Shown here in pieces: positions 1 to 40,200 of a DNA stretch of 64,000 nucleotides. The stretch comes from Paroedura picta. Its lineage: Eukaryota; Chordata; Lepidosauria; Squamata; Gekkonidae. Each line of letters begins with the position of its first letter. Position 1 is the first letter of the stretch. The position numbers and the translations under genes are program-made. The stretch is taken from assembly GCF_049243985.1 (NCBI RefSeq), contig NC_135369.1:26520765-26584764 (forward strand), given 5' to 3'. Under the pieces are notes generated by a model. That model was not told where the DNA came from. It made no database searches and worked only from the letters and a program-made list of their open reading frames with translations.

Positions 1-109
1 TTACAATATTCTCCCCTACTCCATTATTATCTTTACAACAACCTTGTGAGGCAAGGTTGAGAGGAAGACAGACTTGGCTCAAAGCCACTCAGAAAGCATC
101 CATGGCAGA

Positions 110-28888
<28,779 letters not shown>

Positions 28889-28915
28889 GGCTGCGCCGCG
28901 GTGGCCCCACGAGTG

Positions 28916-28921
28916 CACGTG
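28916..28921. promoter_or_regulatory. CACGTG E-box next to the CAD start codon
   Basis: Palindromic CACGTG, 28 bp 5' of the CAD ATG. It corresponds by position to the Myc/Max/USF element in the leader of mammalian CAD (known family regulation). Binding here is inferred. Confidence 0.7.
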
Positions 28922-29339
28922 GGAAAGGAGCCGGCCGGGCCGGGCCGGGCCGTTCCGGAGAGCAGCGGGTCGTGGCGAGCGGCGTGGAGCTGGCGCGCAG
29001 GGAGGCGGAGCCGGCGGCGTGGCCGGCCTGAAAGCTACGAGGAGGGGCGGAGCTGAGCCCCGGCCGGGAAAAGCTGGGAGGAAATGACCCGCCGAGGGGC
29101 TGGCCTAGGCCACACGGATCCCGTGCTCGGCGCGCGGGGGGCGGGGGTGGGCGTCTTCTTCGCCCCCTGGCCCGCATCCGCGGTGGGAGGAGAACCGCGA
29201 TGGCCGCTTTTGCTCGGAGACGTTGCGCTGGGAAGACTCCGGCGTACGCAGGTGCCAGGCAAGAGGGCTTTCTTTTGAAGCGGAGATGGCTCCTCTGAGC
29301 ACGTGCAGACCGCGTTTCCGCCCCCTGCGGAGTCATTGT

Positions 29340-31100
29340 GCTTCGGAGTTAGAAAGCACCGTCCTTGCTGGAGTCCGGACGCACGCGCCCATCCTGCACT
29401 TCCAGATGCGTAGAATCAGTCATTGGACCGGACCGCTGGAGATGGGGCGGGCCTTGTGCGTGAAGCAAAACTTGCATGTCAGAGCGGGCCCAGACCCGGC
29501 TGATGTGATTCTGAGCTGTGGGGTAAACTTGCAGGGGTCCCCTTCCCCGTAGCCAGCTAGCCGCCTTCTTTAAAATGGGCCCTCGGAATTAAAACGTCAG
29601 CTCCCCGCCGTTTCTCAGGGCAGAGAATGCGAACATGTGAATAATATATGTGAAGATGTGGGGGCCGATTTTGACCCGCCTGCTTGACATCTTTAAACCA
29701 GACTTCCACCACAATAGTTTATTATCACGAGAGTGGATCAGACTTCCACCCCAATACCTTTTTTTTATCAGGAGGATCAGTCATGCATAGTGCAGGAAAA
29801 ACTATTCCCTCTAAAAAAAGAATGTGCACCTTCATCTTTTACCTGTGCATGGGTTCTCAAGACAAACATAGCTACCAAGCATAGTGTATAAATGGGCTCT
29901 TTGCCTCATGCCCACAAATGCCAAGAAGCAAATTCAGCCAGGACCAGTCTTCAAGTCTGCAGGCCCATGTGACTATTGTAGGGGCATTCAGACATTCTGG
30001 GGGAGGCAAGTGGGATAGTTACCTTTATAGGACCCAGGCACTTTTTGTTCTGAACTCAACCAATGTATTAAGTTGGTATCCCAGGGCAAGGCATCTATAG
30101 CCCCATCCGATGCCTATTTACACAGAAATGCCTCTAGTGATTGCTGAGTCAGTGGCCATACAGGCAGTGATCACAGTGTTTGTCCCTTGTTTCAAGTCTG
30201 CATTTTTCTCTGGGACTCGGGGCCTATTACAAAATTTAAAGCCAAGCAATGGGAACAGTAGCAAGCAAAAATAAAAACTGGATTACAGAAATGAGAAAAC
30301 AATGTAGTAAAAACACGATAACATGTATGATAAACATGTACAATTCTGTAAACTTAGGCAGATTGTGAGTGGGCGGCCCAGGGAAATGCCAATTGCTAGT
30401 CCATTTTGTTATTTTTATACATTACACAGCAATGGAACTATACCCCTTGTTTTTCTGCTTTTTCTTGAATGCCTTTAAATAAAGCGTTCTTCTGCTTTAT
30501 AGTTTGTGTTACAGCAGGAGTTACTGATATCAAACCAGATAAAGCTTGGCTGCGTTACTACACCAAGGCAGCATCAGCCCTGACTGAGAGAAACAGGCAT
30601 AGTGCACATGCTCAGAGGCACTAGGTTCTTCATGTTTCCAGCTCATTTTCAGCCCTGCTGAATGTTACCCAAGTTACGTAGGCAGTCCATGTCACTAAAC
30701 CAAAACTCAAGGCGTCACAGAAATCTTTTCTTTTGCTTTGAAATAAAATGCATATTTAAGACAATAAACAGGACTCATTCTCTCCTTGACAGCAGTTTAT
30801 TCTTCAAGTTACAGGCCATTTGACCAGTCAAACAAAGCCAAAGATATTCAGTTCACAGAACCAAAACCAAGAAACAGGGACCAGTTGGGAAAAATCCAGA
30901 TTAGTTACTGTTGTACAATAGTGAAATTAAATTCTCAACTACTGTGCTTGATTATTTATACCAACAGCCATTATTTCCAAATATACCAAGGATATGAAAG
31001 ACAACTGCATCTCTTGGAACTTCAGAGCTGGCCCCCAAAGTTACAAACCTGATTTCATTTTAAACAAAAAAAAAGACAAAAGGTAAATCAAAATATATGA
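29340..31100. other. Intergenic DNA upstream of CAD
   Basis: AT-rich unique DNA with no exon I can support. AATAAA signals on the plus strand at 30477, 30740 and 30762 have no gene in front of them. Confidence 0.6.
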
Positions 31101-31109
31101 GCCATCACA

Positions 31110-31320
31110 ATATAGTGATTTAAGTTTCAGACTAGATCTGGGTAAACCCAGGTTTATATCCCTGCAAGGCCATAATAGACTGGGTGACCTTGGGCCAATC
31201 ATGCCCCCTTAACCTTACCTACCTCATAGGGTTGTTGTGAGGATAAAATGGAGAAGAAGAGAAGCTGCATTAGGATCCCTTGGGGGGAGTAAATAGAGTA
31301 CAGTATTAAACCATATATTC
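31110..31320 (+). mobile_element. CORE/MIR-like tRNA SINE
   Basis: CCCAGGTTTATATCCCTGCA, GGGTGACCTTGGGCCAATCA, CTCATAGGGTTGTTGTGAGG and GATAAAATGGAG. Confidence 0.72.
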
Positions 31321-31929
31321 CTTATACTAACAAAGCATTGATCCTGCTAGAAAAGTTCTGCCTATACTTGAGCAATACATGTTTCCACTGGAGAGGCTGG
31401 GAATTAAACCTAAGTCCTGCTATAGGCCAATTGTGCATGGAGATGGAGCTCATTTCTTATTACACACGGGGCAAACTCCCTAGTACGTAAACTGTCCACA
31501 CTAAATTTGTATGGCAGAAGCTTTTCAGATGGGTGGCTCTTCCCATTTCTGTGAAATTACTGCATACCATTAACTGCTTTCTCTCTTTTCACCATGGGAG
31601 CAAACTAAGGGAGAACAGCATATGTGATTGTACAGAAGCAAAATGACTCTGCTGCCAAGCATTCGGGAAAGAGTCTTGGGGAGTGTCTAATAGTTTCTGT
31701 AATAATGAAAAGGATGCTGGGGCACAACTTCTTGGACCATTAAGTGCAGTGCCATGGGCTGGCCATGAGTGGTTGCTTCAGTATGGTAGGGCCCTCCTGA
31801 GGCAACCATCTGCCCCAGCAGCTGCTGTAGACTCATCTCATGCCACCATTTAAAGAAGACCCAAAAGAGACAATAACAGAACACTACTAGTGGTTACATA
31901 TAGCTCTCAACTCAAATCAGTTTAGCGTA

Positions 31930-32998
31930 TCATCAGTGACTTACAACCTCTACTGGATAATGACTGTTCTCTTTCCCAAGTACTGGGGGGGGGGGGGCAA
32001 ACCTTTTCTTGCGCACAAACATTCCCCCAATCTCAAACAACTCCTCACCCACAACAATACAACATCTAATTTGAACATGGATACTAGTACCAGAGCTTGC
32101 AACAAACTAGATGCCAACCTTGCTGCCACATACACTCCAATAACACAATCACTGGACCTAACAGCATCACCTACACTATCAAAGGGTCAATCACTTGCTC
32201 ATCTTCTAACATTGTATATGCCATTAAATGCCAACAATGCCCCTCTGTCTCTACATAGGACAAACTGGTCAAACCCTCTGCCAAAGAATTAATAGACACA
32301 AGTCTGACATAAAAAATCACAGGACTGAAAAACCTGAAGGGAAACACTTCAACCTTCCTGGACATTCAATAAGGACCTCAAAGCAGCTGTTTTATTGCAA
32401 AGGAACTTCAAGAACAGACTAGAAAGGGAGACTGCAGAAATGCAAGTTATTATAGCATTCAAAACAATGGAATACCCTGGACTCAACAAGGACATAGGTT
32501 TTTTCCACATTCCTTACAATCCCCTTTTTATTTTGTTTGGGACAATGTGACTGTAATGTGATGTAAGTAGTATGTATTGTAATTCAGAATCTAACTCTCT
32601 GGTCTCAGGACAAAATAACAAACTGAGTATCTTGTCACTTGTGGGGATGCTTCCTTGCTTGGGTGAGATGGATGGTGCCAGCAATTAAATTTCTTTTCAC
32701 AACTGGGAAAGTGTCTGCCACTAATTACTAACATGGACAGTTTTATTTCTCCAGTGTTTTTTGTGAACTACAACTGAACTCAAAAGGACTGATTAGCTGT
32801 TCTAGCAAACAATTATCATACGGCACAATATGGCATAATTTGGATACTAAGACAGAGTTTACTAATTTGTCACTCATTTACCTTTTATATATATCTGTAC
32901 TCTTATGATTCTTGTTACATTTTGTCTGAGAAAGTGTGCCTGCACACGAAAGCTCACGCCTTGTTGGTCTTAAAGGTGCTATTTTTGTGGTACCATTT
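31930..32998 (+). mobile_element. Penelope-like element fragment with GIY-YIG endonuclease
   Basis: The translated region around 32080-32470 reads SITCSSSNIVYAIKCQQC, then YIGQTGQTLCQRINRHKSDI, EKPEGKHFNLPGHS and AFKTMEYPGLNKDIGFFHIP: the GIY-YIG endonuclease and C-terminus of Penelope-like retroelements. The upstream KPFLAHKHSPNLKQLLTHNN matches the linker. GTGTGCCTGCACACGAAAGC at 32936 may be its 3' untranslated end. Broken relic, no intact reading frame. Confidence 0.75.
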
Positions 32999-32999
32999 A

Positions 33000-34220
33000 A
33001 ATTAGTTATTTTCAGGAGCCAAATGTCCCTGTTTTGCGCACAAGACCCATTAGGTGGTGCTGCTGCATTTACCAGAAAGCTGGTTGTGAGGCCATGGGGC
33101 CTCACAAAGGAGTGTCATGCAGAACTGGACTGCAGCGGAGCATCATGGGAGGTGGAGTCTGCCCTCCACAAACAAACCAGCAGGAACAGTGGAAGGGGGT
33201 GTGGCCAGGAACAAGCAGTTGCTGACCCAGCTGCTTCAGGAGGCACCCACAGGAGGCACCCACAAGATGCTGGGTGCCTCATAATGAGCCTTTGCCAGAA
33301 TAAGCTGCAATGTCAACTGGATGCTATTTTTGCATTCTCCTTAAACAACTTTTTTTTTCTTGCTGAAAACAGCCATAATTGAGCTTTTACACCATCTGGG
33401 GGAAACTGAGCCTCTTATCTCCAGCCGAGTATAGCTGAGCCCCACGTCAGATACTGCTCTCAAACTTTTCTAGGGAATGTCAGAGGGGACTCATGCCCAC
33501 ATATGAGTGGGACTCCATGGCAGTCTCGATGGTTGCTTTTAAACCAGCTAACATATTTATTTATTGGAAATATTTATTAGCTACTTTTATTTATGAGCTT
33601 CTTATGGAGCTCAAGGTGGTTTCCAATATTAATAAAATACTTCACAGACATTAACCAAGCCCTTTTTTTTTTTGCACATTTTAAAAAGCATGCAGGCATA
33701 AAACAACCAACAGTGGTAACTCTTATTTGCATGCTGCTGTGTGTCTGCCTTTAGGGGATACTCCCTTGCTTGCCTACTCCCATGATCACTCCCTTACTTA
33801 ATACGAATCTCTTCTGCTGCTAACATCCACACACTATACAAAGCCAAATCAAAACCAGTAGCTGGCTACATTCTAACAAGGAAGACATTTGGAAGTTACT
33901 TCAAAAAGACAAACCTCTGAACAGTCAAATGAGTTTTGTGCACAAGATCACAAAGGAATGCAGTGCTTCTGTTCTAGTGACATGTCATCCAGGGCTGCCA
34001 TGAACAAAAAGATGCCCTGCATACAAAGAACTCCCTTCCTTCCACCCACCCTGCAGGTTAAAAAAAGATATTTCCTCGGATACTGTGAGGCCCTGCTCCT
34101 GGACTCCAGATGCAATGTCCACCTCAGCCCATTTATTTATGGTGTCCTTCAAAGCCATTTGCAGGAAAGTGGCTAGAAATGACTCCCTGCACTACAGAAG
34201 AAACATTCCAGAAAGCATCA
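33000..34220. other. Intergenic DNA, nothing recognised
   Basis: Contains a small direct repeat AGGAGGCACCCAC near 33238-33262 and an AT-rich LINE-tail-like stretch at 33555-33650. No coding signal. Confidence 0.5.
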
Positions 34221-34224
34221 ACCT

Positions 34225-34428
34225 GCCCCAATACAAGCTGCCTTTACAATGAATTAGGCCCCTGGTCCATCACAGTCAGCATTGTCAGCATCTCTCCAGG
34301 GTCTCAGGCAGAGGTCTTTCACATCACCTCCTGTCCCATCCTTTTAACTGGTGATGCTGGGGATTGAACCTAGGCTCTCCTGTGTGCAAAGCAGAGGCCC
34401 TTCCGCTGAGCCACAGCTCCTTCCCAGT
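34225..34428 (-). mobile_element. tRNA-derived SINE, second family
   Basis: CATCTCTCCAGGGTCTCAGG, GGATTGAACCTAGGCTCTCC and CAGAGGCCCTTCCGCTGAGC. Confidence 0.72.
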
Positions 34429-34765
34429 CCACATAAGACAAGCTTGAGGGGCTTCTGCTTGAACTCAATGTGCAGAAGGGCTTAGAGGGGAGGTCAAGGC
34501 CAGGCATACAAGCTGTTCACCCAGCCATTATGGATATTGTTTGTTGGTTTGTATATAACAATATTTGTTTTCCGCCCTATCTCAGGAGATTCAGGGCCGA
34601 TTACATCACATGAAATTTACCTATAAAAACAGAATATGCAGATAAAAATCTAGATAATAAATTAATTTGAAAATTATTAAAAGCAAAATTGAAGCAGTCC
34701 ATTGCCCAGTTCTTCTGTTGATTGGAAAGGAGAAAGGAAGTGGGAAGGACATCTATACCCTAGAT

Positions 34766-34901
34766 GAGGGGTAGTCAACCTGTGGTCCTCCAGATGTTCA
34801 TGGACTACAATTCCCATGAACCCCTGCCAGCAAATGCTGGCAGTGGCTCATGGGAATTGTAGTCCACTGACATCTGGAGGACCACAGGTTGACTACCCCT
34901 G
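34766..34901. mobile_element. Palindromic hAT MITE (family P)
   Basis: 136 bp copy, left end GAGGGGTAGTCAACC (first base changed), right end ACTACCCCTG, perfect 8-bp target duplication CCCTAGAT. Confidence 0.94.
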
Positions 34902-35029
34902 CCCTAGATGACATATAGATTGGGGGGCTTTGACAGGGTAGCCGGCACAGTTCAGATGTTGTTGTAAGCCTGGCTGAACAGCTCTGTCTTGGTGTGGGAG
35001 GGGTCATTTATTTTTCCTATTATGCCCTC

Positions 35030-36140
35030 AAATGTTCAGGTCACTTCAAATACTAATTTTAAAAAGAGCCTTTCAGTCTCTGTTGCAGCAGAGAGGGAAG
35101 GATGATCCAAGGACAACAGGAAATGTGCTCCAGAAAATAATTACAATCCTCCAAAGAGCATATGATAGTTCAACAAGCCAAGTGCGAATTCGAAATGAGC
35201 TATCAGAGGAGTTCACCATCCAGACTGGAGGGCACCGAGATGTCGCTTCTCCCCTAATTTTTAACATCATAGTTGATGCCATTATGAGAGAAGTATTCAA
35301 GAATAGACATGGAGTTCAATATGGCCAAAACAACTTCCTGACAGATCTAATGTTTGCAGATGGTAGTGCCATATTTGCCAATACAGATGCAGAAGCTACT
35401 AACATCCTCTTTGACATTGCCTTCATTGCCCAATCTAACGACTTTAAAAAATGCCATAACCACAGATTTATCACCAACCAATGTATACCTCAATGGAGCC
35501 CAAACTGAGCAAGTCAAAGAATTTAAATAGTTAGGCTCATTGGTGCAAGAAAATAAAGTGTCATCTACCACTGAAGCCCACAATAGGATTGGCCAAACAA
35601 CATCAGCATTTGCTACACTCAAATGGTGCATCTAGAAGAAGACAAACATCTCTCTCAAGACCAAAGTTCATCTCTTCCAGACACTAATCCTGCCAATCCT
35701 CCTATATGGCTCAGAAACATGACCTTTACTAAAACCTGACATAAACAAACTCCAGACCTTCCAAATGCAATGCCTGTGGCAGATTCTGGGTGTCTCTCTA
35801 TGTGATCATAATCAAAATGAGACAATTCAGACAAAATGTGACAACCAGCCGCAAATTGAAGAACAATTCCAAAAGCGCAGACTGCAATGTCTGCAGAATG
35901 AACACCAGCAGACTGCCTCATAAACTCCTCTGGCAAAAATGACCAACTGAATGGAAGAGCCAACAACTGGCACCAAAGAAAACGTGGCTTAAACAGATTG
36001 AGGAAGACCTTAGAAGCCAGTGATTGACTATCCACATGGCCAAAAATACTACCACCAATAGTCAAGAGTGGAAACATATTATAAAAAACGCAAAAAAAAT
36101 CCAACAGTCCCTACAGCAGCGTATTGGCTGAGAGGACAAC
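35030..36140 (+). mobile_element. Non-LTR retrotransposon RT fragment (RTE/CR1-like)
   Basis: Frame 35160-35450 gives FTIQTGGHRDVASPLIFNII, VDAIMREVF and DLMFADGSAIFANTDAEATN, an RT palm with the usual (F/Y)ADD changed to FADG. Downstream pieces LLYGSET and QRRLQWFGH-like sequence continue in shifting frames to about 36130. Dead LINE remnant. Confidence 0.75.
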
Positions 36141-37175
36141 CTGCTCCACCAACTGCCAGCTAAAGGATTAAAAGGAGGGCAACAGGGATACATATGGGCA
36201 ACTGTTCAGGCTAAAATTTAAAGATGGGCAAGGACTCTGGGAGAGAACCAAACTGCTTATCAGGTTTTGTGGACAGCTGTGAAGCATGAAGCAGTTGTTC
36301 TGGGAGGAGTGTCTAGGCAGAAGGGAGCAAGGGAAAGGGGTAGAGGTGTTCAAGAGCATGTGTTTTTTCAAGTAGCTGCAAATGATGGAACTGTAGAGGC
36401 AAAAAGTGCCTCACAGCTATTTACAAAATGATCCTTTGGATGGAAAACAGCTCACTCATGGGGAAAACACCCAGACCTTTTTCTCTTGAGATACAGTGGT
36501 TCTTTGGGCCACAGAATTCAGTGCTACTGTACAGTGAGGCTCTAAGAGGCTTGGAAGTCTCCATTTCTGTCCCTCTAAGCAGCTTGAGGTGTTTTCCAGA
36601 ACCCTGACTGCAGCAGAACATGAAGTCCACGGTTGGAGGAACAAGGAGCATGGCCTGCTGGTCAACAATGCCTCATCCCCAGCATAAGGAATTTTGGAAA
36701 GCTGTCTTCTGAAGCATCTAAGCAATTCCTGAAATGCTTTCAGGCAACCCAGGCTGTTCCTCTCTACAATCACTTGTGGTGATTACAAATTTGACAGGAA
36801 ACCCAAAGACACCAGTCCAACAGGAAAGCAAAAAAATGGATCGACCACTCCTCTTGCTGGAAAGAGCCAAACAAGGTGCTGGATCCAGCCCTGATTTACT
36901 GTCCTTTGGTCTGGGGTGGGGAGTGTAGACAAGATATGGTGACTCAAGCAAACTTCAACCAAACTTTGCGTGGCTGCTCCGACCAGCACAACTAACCTCC
37001 TGAAATGGCTCAGATCAAGAGTTTCACTTCACGGAGGACGGCACAGGAAAACGAAGGACCACCGTTTGACACCATGGAATTGAAAGGGCCAAGAAACAGA
37101 GGCCACGGCCCTAGCAATGGGCAGAAAGAAAAGCTGTCTCCTCAGCAGGGATGGGCCTGGAAGAAGCCGATGGCG
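36141..37175. other. DNA downstream of the ATRAID stop
   Basis: It should include the ATRAID 3' UTR immediately left of 37176, but no canonical poly(A) signal is visible on the minus strand. Otherwise unique. Confidence 0.5.
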
Positions 37176-37280
37176 TTACAAGGCTTTAACTTTGCGCCGC
37201 TGGGTAACCCACACCAGGATGGAGAGGGTGGTAGTGACAGCTCCCAAAGTCCCATAGAACATCAAGTATGGGAAGTTACC
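37176..37280 (-). CDS. ATRAID: ATRAID exon 6 (membrane span and stop)
   Basis: 35 codons including the stop, GNFPYLMFYGTLGAVTTTLS, ILVWVTQRRKVKAL and TAA. Single membrane span with a short basic cytosolic tail, as in human. No canonical AATAAA is seen on this strand just downstream. Confidence 0.95.
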   Translation of the reverse strand, partial: GNFPYLMFYGTLGAVTTTLSILVWVTQRRKVKAL

Positions 37281-40200
37281 CTGAAAAGAAAAAACAAGAG
37301 AGTGGCCAGCTGGGTTGGTGCCTATTCTCTGCCCATAGGCATGACTGCTTGCAGAGAGGCCAAGGGTCCCTGCATTCCAAGGCTCTGTTTATTTGTTTAT
37401 TATATTTATATACCACCCTCCCTTTCAGCTCAGGGCAGTTTACATTGTAACTTTCGTAAAGCAATACAGTACAATAAACATCTTGACTCAAATAGAAGAA
37501 GAAGAAGAAGAGTTGGTTCTTATATGCCGCTTTTCCCTACCCGAAGGAGGCTCAAAGCGGCTTACAGTCGCCTTCACATTCCTCTCCCCACAACAGACAC
37601 CCTGTGGGGTGGGTGAGGCTGAGAGAGCGCTGATATCACTGCTCAGTCAGAACAATTTTATCAGTGCCGTGGCGAGCCCAAGGTCACCCAGCTGGATGCA
37701 TGTGGGGGAGCGCAGAATCGAACCCGGCTCGCCAGATTAGAAGTCCGCACTCCTAACCACTACACCAAATATAAACATAGTTAATAGTGAACTTGTACTG
37801 AATGGTTTATAGTGTAATAATCAGTACTCAGCATTCAGCAATTCAGTTTTTCTGCACTGTGGTCCCATTTTTCTGTTGGTGCACTTGATGGGGGCTTCTG
37901 GTTAATGGTTGGTAGCTTGTTTATTTGTCTTGACCGAAAGTTCCCATCCAGGCTCACCTGGGTCACAGGAGCCTCTCCCAACTCCTTCCAGAAACAAAGC
38001 CTGTCCATCCCTCTCTGCTCCCTTGCACACCCAGATACCAAAAACCACATTAGCTTACCTTGCGCAAACATTTGTAACCGTGGTAGGGGCCTTCACAAAG
38101 GCACAGGTGCAGGCCAGGTCCGTCAGGAGCACAGAGTGAGTCCTCAGGGCACAGCCAACCTGCAGAGAACAAACAGGTCAGGTGAAGAAAACGCATTCCC
38201 TCTTTCAATGCACAGGCTCCACCATGCCTCTGGGCTGACTCAAAGTTCATAATGCTTAAATTCAAGGCACACAAGCTGCATTGTTCCCACCCTATTGTCC
38301 CACTCCATAAAGCACCTCTGCAACCAGTATGTTGGCTTCTGTCTGCCTGGAAGTCTTTTCCCCTGGATTACCACTACATAGTTGAGCCATACATGCAGAG
38401 AGCACTAAACCCAGGCATCTTCAGTGACATTACCAGGGATCCTGCATGTACCTCTTGGGGTGTGCCATTCTGGACTAGAATCCCAGCCAGCCACTTGGAT
38501 CACCAGTGCAATTGGGCCAACCTTGCGCATCTCCTGCCCATCACTGCAAGTTTGCCTTGTGCCTCCAGCAAAAATCCTCTACCACACCTTGGCTGCTCTT
38601 GTCCTTTCCCCACATTGGATAAAGCCTGTAAGCCTAATTGCTGAGCAAATATATTTTAGGCATGGTAAACTTTTAGACTGGAATCCCTCCCAGCAGTATC
38701 TCATAGGCCAGGTGAGCCCAATTTGGGCCTTCCTGAATGGTGCTGTGCAACAGCCTCCCATTGAATTATTCCTCAAGACCCACATTAAGGAACAGCCAAG
38801 TGCCCCAACTCCAGAAGCATGCAGGTGGACAACCCATAGCGCCTAGCTTCTCCCCAGAAATATCAAGGCTAAAAAGGTGCCAGGGTGCAGGCGGACCCCC
38901 TCCACGTCATACCAAGTCCCCCAGAGCCGTTGCAAGAGTTCCGCTGGCTGTGGCAGATCCGGTTGCTTCCCTGGGTGGTGATGTTCTCCCACACGTTGCT
39001 GCCTCCAGGACAATCCAGTTCTGCTGGCAAAGCTCTGGGGAGGGATTAAATATTCTCAGAGGCAGGTCCAGGGCTGAGGCCAGCGTTCCTTCTGCCCACA
39101 ACAGCCCCCAGAACCTACAGCGCTGTGACTGGAGGGCCTGACCTAGCCTGTGGAACCCACAAGAAGCTGCTACCCCGTCAGCCCAAGAAGCAGCTGTTGT
39201 TTCCAGCCCAAGCAAACCATCCATCCCATTGACACATGAAGCTGCCTGTTACCAAGTCAGGCCACCAGTCTATCCAGGTCTGGATTGTCTACACAGACTG
39301 GCAGCAGCTCTCCAAGCCAGGGAATTGGATACTCCAAATCTGTGAGACTAACTTGCAAGAGTTCTTTCAACTAAACATCACACCAGATGTCTCCTTGGCT
39401 ACAGTGTGGGACGCAAGTAAAGCATTCATAAGGGGCATACTTATGCGACAAAACACAATGACAAGGAAAAGAAGATTTCTATGGGATTTCTGCACAGCGT
39501 GCTCCCTGATCCTTTTACCTGGAGAAGCTGAGGATTGAACCTGGGACCTTCTTCATGCCTAGCAGAGGCTCTGCCACTGAGCCATGGCCCCTCCCCCTGC
39601 CATTTATTTCAGGTAACATACTGACAAGAGCAGCAGGGTCTTAGTGATCTGTGGGAATAGCAGTCCCAACACTTACAGAGTTTGCAGCTGGGTGAATCCC
39701 CGGAAGGCATCTTCTGGGAGATGCTCCAATGGATTAATGGTCAGATCACTGCAGAAAGGAAAGAAGAAAAACCACTCAGGTGATCAGACCTGTGAAAGAC
39801 TTGCCCCTCTGAGAGCGGTCACTGCTTTGACTGGGCCGCTGCAATCAAGGTACCTTGAGGTACCTCACTCAGACTTCCTTTGTTGCTGGAGAAGGGGCAG
39901 GAGTAACATAGCCCAGGAATCCAGTAACTATTTGCTGTGAGAATGGTCCTTTACTTGTTGGACAAGGGGCAGGGTAAAAAATAATAAATGGTGTATGCAC
40001 ATCCCAAAACGACACCTCCAAACAGTAGGCACCTGAAGGACCGCCGCTCCCAATTTGAGAGAGAGCCAGTTTGGTGTAGTGGTTAGGAGTGCAGACTTCT
40101 AATCTGGCATGCCAAGTTCGATTCTTCACTCCCCCACATGCAGCCAGCTGGGTGACCTTGGGCTCGCCACGGCACTGATAAAACTGTTCTGACCAGGTAG

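Noticed and set aside
37005-37616. 203-codon plus-strand frame
   Set aside because: It is antisense to ATRAID exon 6 and then runs through a LINE tail and a SINE.
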